Made by a program: the position numbers and the translations under genes. The notes below the pieces were generated by a model that worked only from the letters and a program-made list of their open reading frames with translations, searched no databases and was not told where the DNA came from. A stretch of DNA of 64,000 bases from Bacteroidota bacterium (GTDB taxonomy: Bacteria > Bacteroidota > Bacteroidia > UBA4408), in the NCBI GenBank assembly GCA_963169745.1, contig CAUJCU010000009.1, positions 1-64,000 of the forward strand. Reading direction: 5' to 3'. Shown here piece by piece: positions 7,500 to 16,226 of this stretch (positions within the stretch are counted from its first letter, which is position 1; each line of letters begins with the position of its first letter).

Positions 7500-8744
7500 T
7501 TAAATACAAACAACTCCTAAGTCTTTTTTAGCTTCGGTGTTACCCATTTGTGCAGCCTTTTCAAGATCACTGCAACAAGCCTTTTTATTATTTAATTTAT
7601 AGTAGCATTTACTGCGAATATAATAGGCATTAGCACTAGGATTAAGCCCTATGCTTTTATTAAAACAATCAAGCGCCTCAGTATATTTAGCCATTAAGAA
7701 CAGCATGTTTCCTCGTCCTTCCCATGCTGCCAAATTTTTTGAATCAGTTTCACAAACACGTTTATAGTCATTAAGTGCCAATGGGTATTTTGACTTTCCT
7801 TGTAAGGTATAAACCTGTGCTCGTAACAAATAAGCAGGTATATGATCGCGGTTAAGTGACACCATTTTATTACAATCTTTAATGGTAGCCGGCCAGTCTT
7901 TTTTCTTAAAATTAGCTTCGGCATGTAATTGATACACTTTAATATCTTTTGTTTTAAAAACATCAATCAGGGTGTTGTAATCTCTTAATGCATCGTCTGT
8001 TTTACCGAGTAACAAATTACATTCAGCACGCAAAGTATATACACTTTCTGTGTTTATTCTGTTGGCTATGCAGGCATTAAAATCGGTTAAAGCCATTTGT
8101 GTTTTTTTTTGAGAAAGATAAATTTTTCCGCGTTCCAATTGGGCTTCAGAAAGGGTAGGGTTTTGGGTTAAAGCTTCATTAAAATCATTTAAGGCCTCGT
8201 TGGTTTTCCCTTTTTTTACCAGTATCAAACCTCTGTAATAATAAAGTTGTGCATGGCCACCACCTAAATCTATGACTTTATTAAAATCAAGAAGGGCTTC
8301 ATTTTCCTGTTGGTTATTAAAGTGAATCAAGCCACGTTTTAGGTAGGCATCAGCTTTTTGGGGGTCAAGTTGTATTGTTTTTGAAAAATCAGCAAGAGCT
8401 TTGGGGTCTTTTAATTTGTAATAGAACAAAGCTCGATAATAGTATGCATTAACGTAATTGTCTTTTAATTTTAGAGCCATTTCAAAGTTTTTTAAGGCCT
8501 CTTCATTTTTTCCCAGCTCAATCAAAGCTCTAGCTTTGTCACAATAAGAAGGAGCATGATTTTTATCTTTCTGAATAGCTATATCAAAATCTTTAATAGC
8601 TTCAGTATAGCTTTTGCCCTCCATTTTTTCTACTCCTTTCTCGTGGAAAATATAAGCGGGTTGTGCTTGTAACGGATTGAAGAGGCACATAAAAAGAACG
8701 AGCAACATGCCCTTATAAAATAACTTTATTGTTGTTTCCCACAT
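7500..8744 (-). CDS. Exported tetratricopeptide-repeat protein
   Basis: This 414-residue protein has a signal peptide (about 1-27, ending LQAQP) followed by about ten TPR units across almost the whole chain. Examples are ALIELGKNEEALKNFEMAL and LYYYRGLILVKKGKTNEAL. TPRs form a superhelical scaffold for protein binding, here in the periplasm or at the outer membrane. It starts 4 bases after the PorD-like gene, so the two form one operon. It has no enzymatic motif. A role as a T9SS or envelope assembly scaffold is inference from this neighbour. Confidence 0.9.
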   Translation of the reverse strand: MWETTIKLFYKGMLLVLFMCLFNPLQAQPAYIFHEKGVEKMEGKSYTEAIKDFDIAIQKDKNHAPSYCDKARALIELGKNEEALKNFEMALKLKDNYVNAYYYRALFYYKLKDPKALADFSKTIQLDPQKADAYLKRGLIHFNNQQENEALLDFNKVIDLGGGHAQLYYYRGLILVKKGKTNEALNDFNEALTQNPTLSEAQLERGKIYLSQKKTQMALTDFNACIANRINTESVYTLRAECNLLLGKTDDALRDYNTLIDVFKTKDIKVYQLHAEANFKKKDWPATIKDCNKMVSLNRDHIPAYLLRAQVYTLQGKSKYPLALNDYKRVCETDSKNLAAWEGRGNMLFLMAKYTEALDCFNKSIGLNPSANAYYIRSKCYYKLNNKKACCSDLEKAAQMGNTEAKKDLGVVCI

Positions 8745-8747
8745 AGC

Positions 8748-9647
8748 TTAGTTAGCTCTTAATTTCTCGTATTTAGTGGTATTACCGGGGTCAATAGTGT
8801 TGAGTAGTGTAACAAGTTTACCTTTAACATCGGGTGTAGCAGCCGAAAAAATATTTACTATTTCATCGGCCTTTGCCAAAAAGAAAAGTTGCATTAAAAA
8901 TGAGCCCATACTAATATTATGTACTTTCATTAATCCCTCAAGGGCTTCGGCAATATTTTTACGGGCCAGTTCCACATCTTGAGTCATTAAATCGAGCCCT
9001 TGGCGATGATATACATACATGCAGGAGCGTAAGGCTTTAAAGTTGGCATTAGATAAGTTTTCGGCAATCCAATACCTGTTTTTAGAGCCTTCAAAAGCTT
9101 TCCATCCCTTATCGGGGGCATTTTGAGCATTATTAACAATACCTTGTGCTTTTTGGTAATAGGGACTACCACCTTCAGGACTAAAGGTATCGTAATCTAA
9201 GCCAATAAAGATATAAGCATAAAAGGCCAAAGTAGAGGTAAGGTTGTTGGTAAAACTGTTATCGTTAAACTCAAAGGGTTGGAAAGGGGTATATTTAAAA
9301 GTAAAATCGTTATCCTGATAATTGATAATGTTCGTGTTATATGAACTTTTATATACCGGTCTGCGTGCTTGTACAATAATATTAGCCTCAAAATCATCAA
9401 CCGAATTTCTTTTGGTTATATTAATAGTTAAGTTGCATTCTATTCTTTCATCTTCTTTAAAGTTATCGTTTGTCCAACGGGTATTGTTCATAAAGTCTTT
9501 GATGGAGGTTTCTAGCGTTTCAAAAACTGTTTTATCCGTACCTTGTATGGCCGGGCTTAATACTTTCACATTGCAATTAAGCTCTTGGGCGCAAAGGGTT
9601 TTGCTAAAAACTAATATAACACCAAACAGAAATAACTTGTTTTTCAT
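8748..9647 (-). CDS. DUF4835 family protein, PorD-like T9SS-associated
   Basis: This 299-residue exported protein has a signal peptide (about 1-20, ending LCAQ), then the DUF4835 features: ELNCNVKVLSPAIQGTDKTV at the start of the mature chain, FNDNSFTNNLTSTLAFYAY, IGLDYDTFSPEGG, and a C-terminal helical part. This family is widespread in Bacteroidota and is associated with the type IX secretion system as PorD, needed for secretion and gliding in studied species. The window supports T9SS use, since two other proteins carry its sorting domain. Family membership is firm; the exact role is taken from the family. Confidence 0.85.
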   Translation of the reverse strand: MKNKLFLFGVILVFSKTLCAQELNCNVKVLSPAIQGTDKTVFETLETSIKDFMNNTRWTNDNFKEDERIECNLTINITKRNSVDDFEANIIVQARRPVYKSSYNTNIINYQDNDFTFKYTPFQPFEFNDNSFTNNLTSTLAFYAYIFIGLDYDTFSPEGGSPYYQKAQGIVNNAQNAPDKGWKAFEGSKNRYWIAENLSNANFKALRSCMYVYHRQGLDLMTQDVELARKNIAEALEGLMKVHNISMGSFLMQLFFLAKADEIVNIFSAATPDVKGKLVTLLNTIDPGNTTKYEKLRAN

Positions 9648-9654
9648 AGGACTT

Positions 9655-9684
9655 CAAAAGTACAATCCTAAACGTAAAAGCCAA
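9655..9684 (-). promoter_or_regulatory. Promoter of the PorD-like/TPR operon
   Basis: On the minus strand TACTTTTG (9662-9655) is a -7 element with a TTG (9684-9682) 19 bases upstream, the Bacteroidota spacing. The predicted start of transcription lies just ahead of the ATG at 9647. Confidence 0.6.
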
Positions 9685-10012
9685 GCAAATATTTATTAAG
9701 ATTCACTTAAGAAACTATAAAATAGGTATCTTTTATAGTGAAAATTACTTTTTTTTAAATTTTAGATATCACATAATTTCTTTTTACTTATTATCTTTAA
9801 GTAAATTGTAAACAATACATAATCAATTAAATACGATTTTATTTTATTCAAAATATTCATTTGTAAACGGTTGCAAATGGGTTTATTCGAATACAATTAC
9901 TTGATTACCGAGTTCATTTTTGACCCTGCTGCACCTTTGCATCGTCAAACCCCAAAAGATAGGGAATGGCCGATATAAAAAAATTATTAATAACCATAAA
10001 AAATCAATTATC
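9663..10012. other. AT-rich gap between PorD-like operon and ssb
   Basis: Apart from the promoter at its left end, no gene or clear repeat is visible. Near 9936-9954 a CACCTTTG word about 70 bases before the ssb start is a weak -7 candidate. The track ORF start at 9920 is an upstream extension that both ssb paralogs do not share. Confidence 0.4.
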
Positions 10013-10354
10013 ATGAACAATTTAAGAAACTCTGTAAGATTAATCGGAAACCTAGGTATGAATCCGGAAGTTAAAGAAGTAGGAAACAATAAGCTATTGG
10101 CTAAGTTCAGCATTGCTACAACGGAATCGTTTAAGAATGACGAAGGTGAAAAAATTAGCGACACGCAATGGCACAATTTGGTAGCTTGGGGTAATCAAGC
10201 CAAAATAGCTGAGAAATATTTAAAAAAAGGAAATGAAGTAGCCATTGAGGGAAAACTTACTAGTCGCAGCTACAATGACAAAGATGGAGTAAAGCGCTTT
10301 ATTACTGAGATTATTGTACACGAAATACTTATGATAAATACGGGCAATAAATAA
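10013..10354 (+). CDS. ssb: Single-stranded DNA-binding protein, first of a tandem pair
   Basis: This 113-residue protein is essentially a single OB-fold, beginning MNNLRNSVRLIGNLGMNPEV and including TQWHNLVAWGNQAKIAEKYL and KGNEVAIEGKL. It binds single-stranded DNA during replication and repair. The start at 10013 is chosen because it matches the paralog 57 bases downstream, while the longer track ORF adds an unrelated N-terminus. Canonical SSB is about 150-180 residues and ends in an acidic tip (DDDIPF-like) that recruits partners. Here the chain stops right after the OB-fold (LMINTGNK), so the partner-binding tail is absent. Confidence 0.93.
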   Translation: MNNLRNSVRLIGNLGMNPEVKEVGNNKLLAKFSIATTESFKNDEGEKISDTQWHNLVAWGNQAKIAEKYLKKGNEVAIEGKLTSRSYNDKDGVKRFITEIIVHEILMINTGNK

Positions 10355-10411
10355 AACAATCATTTTTATAAAAATTAATTCTTAAAATATAAACTATTAA
10401 AAACACGTAAG

Positions 10412-10753
10412 ATGAACAATTTAAGAAACTCTGTAAGACTAATCGGAAATCTTGGAATGAACCCTGAAATTAAAGAAACAGTAAATCATAAAAAACTGGC
10501 CAAGTTTAGAATAGCAACCTGTGAAAGCTATAAGAATAATGATGGGAAATTCGTAAATGACACCACTTGGCATAATTTGGTTGCTTTTGGTAACCAAGCG
10601 AATATAGTAGAAAAATACCTGAAAAAAGGGAGCGAAGTGGCTGTTGAGGGGCGAATAACCAATAGAAATTATACAGACAAAGAAGGGGTAAAAAGGAGTA
10701 TTACCGAAATATTAGTTTCTGAAGTTTTAATGGTAAGCAAAAGCAAGGCTTAA
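10412..10753 (+). CDS. ssb: Single-stranded DNA-binding protein, second of a tandem pair
   Basis: This is also 113 residues and collinear with the upstream copy: MNNLRNSVRLIGNLGMNPEI, TTWHNLVAFGNQANIVEKYL, KGSEVAVEGRI. The first 27 nucleotides of the two genes are identical, and the similarity runs the full length, so this is a tandem duplication that has since diverged. It too lacks the acidic C-terminal tip, ending LMVSKSKA. The pair may form mixed oligomers or serve different conditions; a full-length housekeeping SSB probably exists elsewhere in the genome. Confidence 0.93.
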   Translation: MNNLRNSVRLIGNLGMNPEIKETVNHKKLAKFRIATCESYKNNDGKFVNDTTWHNLVAFGNQANIVEKYLKKGSEVAVEGRITNRNYTDKEGVKRSITEILVSEVLMVSKSKA

Positions 10754-10770
10754 TAAGCTACTCATTATGG

Positions 10771-10814
10771 AAAATAAGCGATTGAAGTTTAAACTTCAAT
10801 CGCTTATTTTTTTT
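10771..10814. terminator. Perfect 40-bp palindrome, bidirectional terminator
   Basis: The arm aaaataagcgattgaagttt (10771-10790) is followed immediately by its exact reverse complement (10791-10810) and more T residues. It sits between the convergent ssb and msrA genes, with A-run and T-run on opposite sides, so it can terminate both. It overlaps the last codons of msrA. Confidence 0.9.
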
Positions 10815-11430
10815 GCAAATCGTTAAAAAGTTTTTCAAACTTCTGTAATTTAGGTTGAATAACGAGGCGACAGTATGGTTCCTGAGTATTATTTCGGTAG
10901 TAATTTTGATGATTCGCTTCGGCCTTGTAAAACACCATAAAAGGAACTACTTCGGTTACAATTGGATGCGCATAAATATGACTCTTGTTTAGTTTGTCAA
11001 TTACATTTTGGGCTGTTTTCTTTTGAATATCGCTATGGTAAAAAATTACAGAGCGATATTGTGTCCCGATATCATCACCTTGGCGGTTCAATGTGGTGGG
11101 GTCATGAACAGAAAAAAAAACTCGTAATAATTCGGTGAGTGAAATTTGTGAGTTATCAAAAGTTATTTGAATGACTTCGGCATGTCCGGTATTTCCTGAA
11201 CAAACTTCGCGATAGGAAGGGTTTTTTACGTGTCCGCCCGAAAAACCAGATTCAATGTTAAGCACCCCTTTTACTTGCTGATAAACAGCTTCAGTACACC
11301 AGTAGCAACCACCACCTAAAGTTATTTTTTCTTGATGTAATGTATTCATAAATATTTTGTTTTGAGCCGTCAAAAATGAATTAAAAAAAAGAAAATTAAT
11401 ACCGAGTATTTTAAAAAAAACAGAAGACAT
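10804..11430 (-). CDS. msrA: Peptide methionine-S-sulfoxide reductase, probably exported
   Basis: MsrA reduces the S-epimer of methionine sulfoxide in proteins. The catalytic motif GGGCYWCTEA is at residues 40-48 with Cys42, followed by the family segments SGFSGGHVKNPSYREVCSG, GHAEVIQITFD and DDIGTQYRSVIFYH. The ORF starts with a hydrophobic stretch (FFKILGINFLFFNSFLTAQ), which looks like a signal peptide, and an internal ATG at residue 28 (MNTLHQEKI) would give a cytoplasmic form. The start shares one base with the msrB stop (TAATG), so translation is coupled. Since msrB is a lipoprotein, an envelope location for both is likely. Confidence 0.95.
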   Translation of the reverse strand: MSSVFFKILGINFLFFNSFLTAQNKIFMNTLHQEKITLGGGCYWCTEAVYQQVKGVLNIESGFSGGHVKNPSYREVCSGNTGHAEVIQITFDNSQISLTELLRVFFSVHDPTTLNRQGDDIGTQYRSVIFYHSDIQKKTAQNVIDKLNKSHIYAHPIVTEVVPFMVFYKAEANHQNYYRNNTQEPYCRLVIQPKLQKFEKLFNDLQKK

Positions 11431-11993
11431 TATTTTGAATTATCGGGTACAAAATCAAGTACTGCTGAATTCATACAATATCTCTTTCCGGTTGGAGCAG
11501 GACCATCATCAAACAAGTGCCCCAAGTGACCGCCACATCTGCCGCAAAGTGCTTCTATGCGTTGCATACCTAATGAATGATCGGGTTTAAAAATAATAGC
11601 TTCATTAGTAGCTTGTTCAAAAAAGCTTGGCCAGCCGCAACTACTGTTAAATTTAGTATCTGATCGAAACAATTTATTGCCACAGGCTGCACAATAATAT
11701 GTGCCTTTAGTGTTGGTATTGCAATACTTTCCGGTATAAGGGGCTTCGGTATGGGCATTTCTTGAAATTTCATAAACCTCAGGCATAAGAATTTTTTTCC
11801 ATTCGCTATCAGAAACATTTAATTTTTGTGTATCCGTATTGGAATAGTATGGATTTTCTAGTTTTGAATTTTTATTTGGTATCATAACACTATGTTTTAA
11901 ATTTTGTGAATGACTAAGTTCAGACGTGCAGCTCAAAAAAAATGTTGAAAAAATTAATGCAAACACTATAACTATTTTAATTTTAAATAACAT
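11430..11993 (-). CDS. msrB: Peptide methionine-R-sulfoxide reductase, lipoprotein
   Basis: MsrB reduces the R-epimer of methionine sulfoxide. After a lipoprotein signal (FALIFSTFFLSC) and a short linker, the SelR fold shows the zinc-binding pairs CAACG and CGRCG, the SCGWPSF motif, and the catalytic RYCMNSAVLDF. The track ORF start at 12011 is a TTG lying inside the -7 element at 12009-12016, so the ATG at 11993 is the credible start. It is first in an operon with msrA, and together they repair both sulfoxide epimers outside the cytoplasm. Confidence 0.95.
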   Translation of the reverse strand: MLFKIKIVIVFALIFSTFFLSCTSELSHSQNLKHSVMIPNKNSKLENPYYSNTDTQKLNVSDSEWKKILMPEVYEISRNAHTEAPYTGKYCNTNTKGTYYCAACGNKLFRSDTKFNSSCGWPSFFEQATNEAIIFKPDHSLGMQRIEALCGRCGGHLGHLFDDGPAPTGKRYCMNSAVLDFVPDNSK

Positions 11994-12008
11994 ATCTGTA
12001 GGTCTATA

Positions 12009-12016
12009 CAAAGGTA
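12009..12016 (-). promoter_or_regulatory. -7 element of the msrB-msrA operon
   Basis: TACCTTTG on the minus strand matches TAnnTTTG. It places transcription start a few bases before the ATG at 11993 and rules out the longer msrB start. Confidence 0.55.
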
Positions 12017-12179
12017 TCTATTTTTATAAATATACCTGGTTTTAATGACTTTGCTGTCTTAAATTTCCTAAAAAATAATTTTTATATGCTAACACTTTTA
12101 TACCTGCAAAAAGAGCCCCGAAACAAATTTTATTCTCTCTAAAAATAGTTAAGCTACATGTTTGGGTTTTAATTATTGT

Positions 12180-12187
12180 TACCTTTG
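12180..12187 (+). promoter_or_regulatory. -7 element of the 12.2-16.2 kb operon
   Basis: TACCTTTG matches TAnnTTTG and lies 22 bases before the ATG at 12210. A TTTG at about 12161 is a possible but closely spaced -33 element. Confidence 0.45.
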
Positions 12188-12209
12188 AAAATACTAAATG
12201 TAAACAACT

Positions 12210-13472
12210 ATGTTTAAAAAGTTTTTGTTGTTGTTTGTCGTGTTTTTGACTTTAACATTCAGGAGTTACGCATCATATTTGCTTATTCCAATGGATAGTG
12301 AGCAAAAAAATCATTTAAAGGCTTATGGTATTACGTACTGGACACTAAAAAATGATGTTGAAGTAAGTTGGCTTTTGAACTATCGTGGTGGAAGTTTTAT
12401 GATGAAAAATATAAAGGCAATTGAAAATGAATGCTTGGTTCGTGGGGTAAGTTATGAAGTAATTGCTGATGCTAAGGCAACGGCTATTTTACAGGAGATT
12501 GCCAATCCTGAAGTAAATATGGATGAAGTTAAATTGGAAAAGGCACCTAAGGTGGCCGTTTATTCTCCAAAAAGTAAACTCCCTTGGGATGATGCAGTAA
12601 CCCTTGTACTTACATATGCCGAAATACCGTATGATGTAGTTTATGATGAGGAGGTTTTACAAGGAAAATTACCCATATATGATTGGTTGCATTTACATCA
12701 TGAAGATTTTACCGGACAATATGGAAAGTTTTATGCTATGTACCGTCATACGGCCTGGTATCAAGATGATCAGAGATTAAGTGAGGCTACTGCAGCAAAA
12801 TTGGGGTTTAAAAAAGTTTCTCAGTTAAAATTAGCTGTTGCTCAAAAAATAAGAGACTTTACTCTTGGTGGCGGTTTTCTATTTGCAATGTGTTCCGCCA
12901 CAGACTCCTATGATATAGCCCTGTCGGCCCAAAGTTTAGATATTTGTGAAAGTATGTTTGATGGTGATGGCACTACACCCAATTACAACAGTAAATTAGA
13001 TTTTAGCCAAACATTTGCTTTCTCCAATTTTACTTTAGTTACCAATCCTTTAGAGTACGAGTTCAGTAATATTGATATAAAAGTTCCCCGAGCAGTACCT
13101 CAAAAAAATGATCTTTTCGTTTTGTTTGATTTTAGTGCCAAATGGGACCCTGTACCCAGTATGTTGTGTCAAAACCACGAAACTATTATTAAAGGTTTTA
13201 TGGGGCAAACCACAGCATTCAATAAAAACATAATTAAACCAGGAGTATTGGTAATGGGCGATAATAAATCTATGAATGAAGCTCGTTACATACATGGTGA
13301 GTTTGGGAAAGGCACTTGGACTTTTTATGGGGGGCACGACCCAGAGGATTATCAACACTTTGTGGGCGACCCACCAACCGATTTAAGCTTACACCCGAAT
13401 TCGCCCGGCTATCGTTTAATTTTGAACAATATATTGTTTCCTGCGGCCAAAAAGAAAAAACAAAAAACTTAA
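12210..13472 (+). CDS. Exported conserved protein of unknown function
   Basis: This 420-residue protein has a signal peptide (about 1-21, ending SYAS) and a mature chain beginning YLLIPMDSEQKNHLKAYGIT. It is of a Bacteroidota-conserved type that, as I recall, is often labelled asparagine synthetase B in databases. No glutaminase Cys2 or PP-loop motif is present, so that label is not supported. The middle has a glutamine-amidotransferase-like fold feel (KVAVYSPKSKLPWDDAVTL, LGGGFLFAMCSATDSYD, FGKGTWTFYGGHDPED), comparable to ThuA or GATase1-like domains. It is followed 15 bases later by a multi-spanning GT-C-like gene. Function is unknown. Confidence 0.85.
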   Translation: MFKKFLLLFVVFLTLTFRSYASYLLIPMDSEQKNHLKAYGITYWTLKNDVEVSWLLNYRGGSFMMKNIKAIENECLVRGVSYEVIADAKATAILQEIANPEVNMDEVKLEKAPKVAVYSPKSKLPWDDAVTLVLTYAEIPYDVVYDEEVLQGKLPIYDWLHLHHEDFTGQYGKFYAMYRHTAWYQDDQRLSEATAAKLGFKKVSQLKLAVAQKIRDFTLGGGFLFAMCSATDSYDIALSAQSLDICESMFDGDGTTPNYNSKLDFSQTFAFSNFTLVTNPLEYEFSNIDIKVPRAVPQKNDLFVLFDFSAKWDPVPSMLCQNHETIIKGFMGQTTAFNKNIIKPGVLVMGDNKSMNEARYIHGEFGKGTWTFYGGHDPEDYQHFVGDPPTDLSLHPNSPGYRLILNNILFPAAKKKKQKT

Positions 13473-13487
13473 TTTGCTTAGCCCGTA

Positions 13488-15347
13488 TTGGAAAACCCTG
13501 TAAAAATAGTACATGTGAATGCCTCAGGGAAGCTCATGCTGTGCCTGGTTGTTTTAATATTGGCAGTACTGAAATGGATTTTTCCTGAAAGTAATGTGTT
13601 GTCATGGGATGTTTTCGGATATTATTTATACCTGCCGGCAAAGTTTATTTATCACGATCCCTATTTGCTTCATCACAACTGGCTTAATCAAATTATTAAT
13701 GACTACCAAAATACGGCTACCTTATATCAAATAAATCAACATCTCGAAACAGGAAACTGGATTATAAAATACAGTATGGGCATGTCAGTACTATATGCTC
13801 CATTCTTTTTTATTGCCCATACACTGGCCCCGTTTTTTGGATACAACCAAGATGGTTTTAGTACTATTTATGCTTATTTGATAGAGTGGGGGATGTTTCT
13901 TTTTAGTGCATTAGGCTTAGTGTATTGTTATAAAATTTTGATACAATTTTACAGTACTAAAACAGTAGTAATTACTTTAATCCTTATTGTTTTTGCTACT
14001 AATTATGTTCAGCTAAACACCCAATACTCACTACTTACACACGTTCCTTTATTTACTTTATACAGTATATTAATTTATTTTACGCTGAGGTGGAACAAAC
14101 TGTTTGACCATTATTCTTTTTTATGGCTTATGTTTAGTGCCGGATTAATAACACTAATTAGGCCCAATGAAATTATTTGTGTTTTTATACCTTTACTTTG
14201 GAACAATAACACTATAGAGGGGGTTCGTCAAAAATGGACTTGGCTCACACAGCATTATGGTACCGTTTTTATCGGAATTCTTTTGTTTGTTCTCCCTTTC
14301 TTATTGCAAATGTATTATTGGAAAATTGGAACGGGTCACTGGCTGTATTACAGTTATCAAAATCCGGGCGAGGGCTTTGATTTTCTTTCTCCGCACACCT
14401 TCCCCTTTTTGTTTGGCTTTCGTAAAGGATGGTTTGTTTACACACCGCTAATGATAATAGCTGTTGGGGGTATTTTTTATATATTCTTTAAAAATAGAAA
14501 TGTTTTTTGGGCTTTGTTAATTCCTTTTTTATTATCGATTTACATTTCTTCAAGTTGGTCGTGCTGGTGGTATGCCGGAGGCAGTTACAGCCAACGTGCT
14601 ATGGTGTCCATATACCCTTTGTTAGCTATACCTATAGCACAATCAATAGAGTTTTTTTTTACTCGATTAAAGATTTTGATTTGGATTTTGCTGACTTTTA
14701 TAACAACACTCAATCTTTTTCAGGCTTGGCAATTCAAAATTGATGTGCTGGATCATGAACGTATGACGTTTAATTATTACAAAAAAATATTTTTTAAAAC
14801 TCAAAGGCCACATAATTCCGAAGCCTTATTACTGGTGAATCGAAGTGCTGATGAGAACGAAGTACTTCCTGATTTTTCAAAGTATGAATCCAAAATATGG
14901 GTGCACGAAAAGTATATAAAACCTTTGAAAGGAAAAGAATACACTTGGTGCAATTTTATAGGGTATGGCGACACAAGCTCTGTTTTTATGGACGCCACTA
15001 ATCCTTTTGTTGATGCTCTTGCAGCAAAGTATCATGCCATAACCACACAAGACCATTTTTGGTTAAAAGCCAACGTAGATATTTTTATACCGGAAAGTGA
15101 CACCCTGCCAACTCCGAATTTGGTGGTGTTTTTTAAGCATGGTGAGGCCGGAGTATATAAATATCGGAGTACAACACTTAATCCTAAAACAATAAAAAAA
15201 GGATCCTGGAATCATTTGGAATACCTTTATTTAACGCCCGAGGTGCGTTCTGTAAACGATGAGTTAAAAGTGTATTTGTGGTATGAAGGGAATACCCGTA
15301 TTTTTATTGATAATTTTATGCTCACTATATACACTCAGCAACAATGA
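13488..15347 (+). CDS. Multi-spanning membrane protein, GT-C glycosyltransferase-like
   Basis: This protein of up to 619 residues has about ten hydrophobic helices in its first 420 residues and a soluble C-terminal domain (about 440-619) outside. After the first helix comes SWDVFGYYLYLPAKFIYHDP, an acidic first loop like that of GT-C enzymes that use lipid-linked sugars. The track start is a TTG at 13488; the ATG at 13536 (MLCLVVLILAVL) is an alternative start. It resembles the 422-residue protein at 41010 in segment order (Y-L-P-A, DGFS, GWFVYTPL versus GLFVYTPI). Acceptor and sugar are unknown. It overlaps the next gene by 4 bases. Confidence 0.85.
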   Translation: MENPVKIVHVNASGKLMLCLVVLILAVLKWIFPESNVLSWDVFGYYLYLPAKFIYHDPYLLHHNWLNQIINDYQNTATLYQINQHLETGNWIIKYSMGMSVLYAPFFFIAHTLAPFFGYNQDGFSTIYAYLIEWGMFLFSALGLVYCYKILIQFYSTKTVVITLILIVFATNYVQLNTQYSLLTHVPLFTLYSILIYFTLRWNKLFDHYSFLWLMFSAGLITLIRPNEIICVFIPLLWNNNTIEGVRQKWTWLTQHYGTVFIGILLFVLPFLLQMYYWKIGTGHWLYYSYQNPGEGFDFLSPHTFPFLFGFRKGWFVYTPLMIIAVGGIFYIFFKNRNVFWALLIPFLLSIYISSSWSCWWYAGGSYSQRAMVSIYPLLAIPIAQSIEFFFTRLKILIWILLTFITTLNLFQAWQFKIDVLDHERMTFNYYKKIFFKTQRPHNSEALLLVNRSADENEVLPDFSKYESKIWVHEKYIKPLKGKEYTWCNFIGYGDTSSVFMDATNPFVDALAAKYHAITTQDHFWLKANVDIFIPESDTLPTPNLVVFFKHGEAGVYKYRSTTLNPKTIKKGSWNHLEYLYLTPEVRSVNDELKVYLWYEGNTRIFIDNFMLTIYTQQQ

Positions 15348-16216
15348 GAAAATTATTTTTTTACTATTTGTCAATAGGATTTTTTTCTACTATAAATATA
15401 ATGGCTCAACCTGTACCGGATAGCGAAATTTGGTTGGCGGATATTCGCATCAAAGAGCAGAGCATTTATTTTGGCCCTGCCAATAAAATATCAATAAACC
15501 AGGGTTATAATAACCAACCCTTTTTTATGAACGATACAACAATTTTATACGCTCATATTACTCCTGATACCCGATCACATATATTTGAATACATACTCCC
15601 ACTTCAAAAAACAACACAGTTAACACATACTTTACAAAGCGAGTACAGTCCCCGAATGCTTCCATCAAAAGATGGTTTTTCAGTAGTTACTGTTGAGCCC
15701 GACTCTACCCAGCGCTTGTGGGCTTATAATACTGATGGAACTAACGGAAAACTGTTGGCTCCTTTTACCGATTCGGTAGGCTATTACGTTTGGCAAAATG
15801 ATTCTGAGTTTGTTGCTAATATTATTACCGACCCACAGAGCCTCCATTTTTGTAATATAAACAAAAAAAAGACCTTGCCCGCAGCTAAAAACATTGGACG
15901 CTGTATGCAGATTTCGGAGAGCGGTAATTTATATTTTACCATTGTAGGGCAAGATAAGGTGCGCTGGCTGTGTAAAATAGAAGATAACGGAGCTGTAAGC
16001 CCTCAAATTGAGTTTTATCCTGGTGTTGAGGATTTTGTTATTAGTAACAGCAACATCATTTTTTGTGCAAAAGGGGGTTTAATTTATTATACCGATATGA
16101 ATTATAAATTAGGTTGGCGCTTATGTGGAAATTTTGAATCTTATGGGCTCAAAAAAATAGCACGGTTGGCTTTAAGTCCTAACAATAAGAAGATAGCTTT
16201 GGTAGAATTGAAATAG
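15344..16216 (+). CDS. Exported TolB-like beta-propeller protein
   Basis: This 290-residue protein has a signal peptide (about 1-21, ending IMAQ) and repeated blade-like units such as QPFFMNDTTILYAH, EYSPRMLPSKDGFSVVT and ARLALSPNNKKIALVELK, typical of the WD40-like or TolB-like propeller. It likely works as a binding scaffold in the periplasm. The ATG overlaps the preceding stop (ATGA), so the two are translationally coupled. No catalytic motif is visible. Confidence 0.85.
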   Translation: MRKLFFYYLSIGFFSTINIMAQPVPDSEIWLADIRIKEQSIYFGPANKISINQGYNNQPFFMNDTTILYAHITPDTRSHIFEYILPLQKTTQLTHTLQSEYSPRMLPSKDGFSVVTVEPDSTQRLWAYNTDGTNGKLLAPFTDSVGYYVWQNDSEFVANIITDPQSLHFCNINKKKTLPAAKNIGRCMQISESGNLYFTIVGQDKVRWLCKIEDNGAVSPQIEFYPGVEDFVISNSNIIFCAKGGLIYYTDMNYKLGWRLCGNFESYGLKKIARLALSPNNKKIALVELK

Positions 16217-16226
16217 ACACCACAAA

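Noticed and set aside
7322-7531. 69-residue plus-strand ORF opposite the small membrane ORF
   Set aside because: It overlaps the end of the TPR gene on the other strand and looks less protein-like than the minus-strand ORF.
9322-9699. 125-residue plus-strand ORF
   Set aside because: It lies antisense to the PorD-like gene, whose domain and signal peptide are clear, and it matches no family.
12210-13472. Asparagine synthetase B label for the 420-residue protein
   Set aside because: There is no N-terminal Cys2 amidotransferase motif and no SGGxDS PP-loop; the true AsnB is at 38990.
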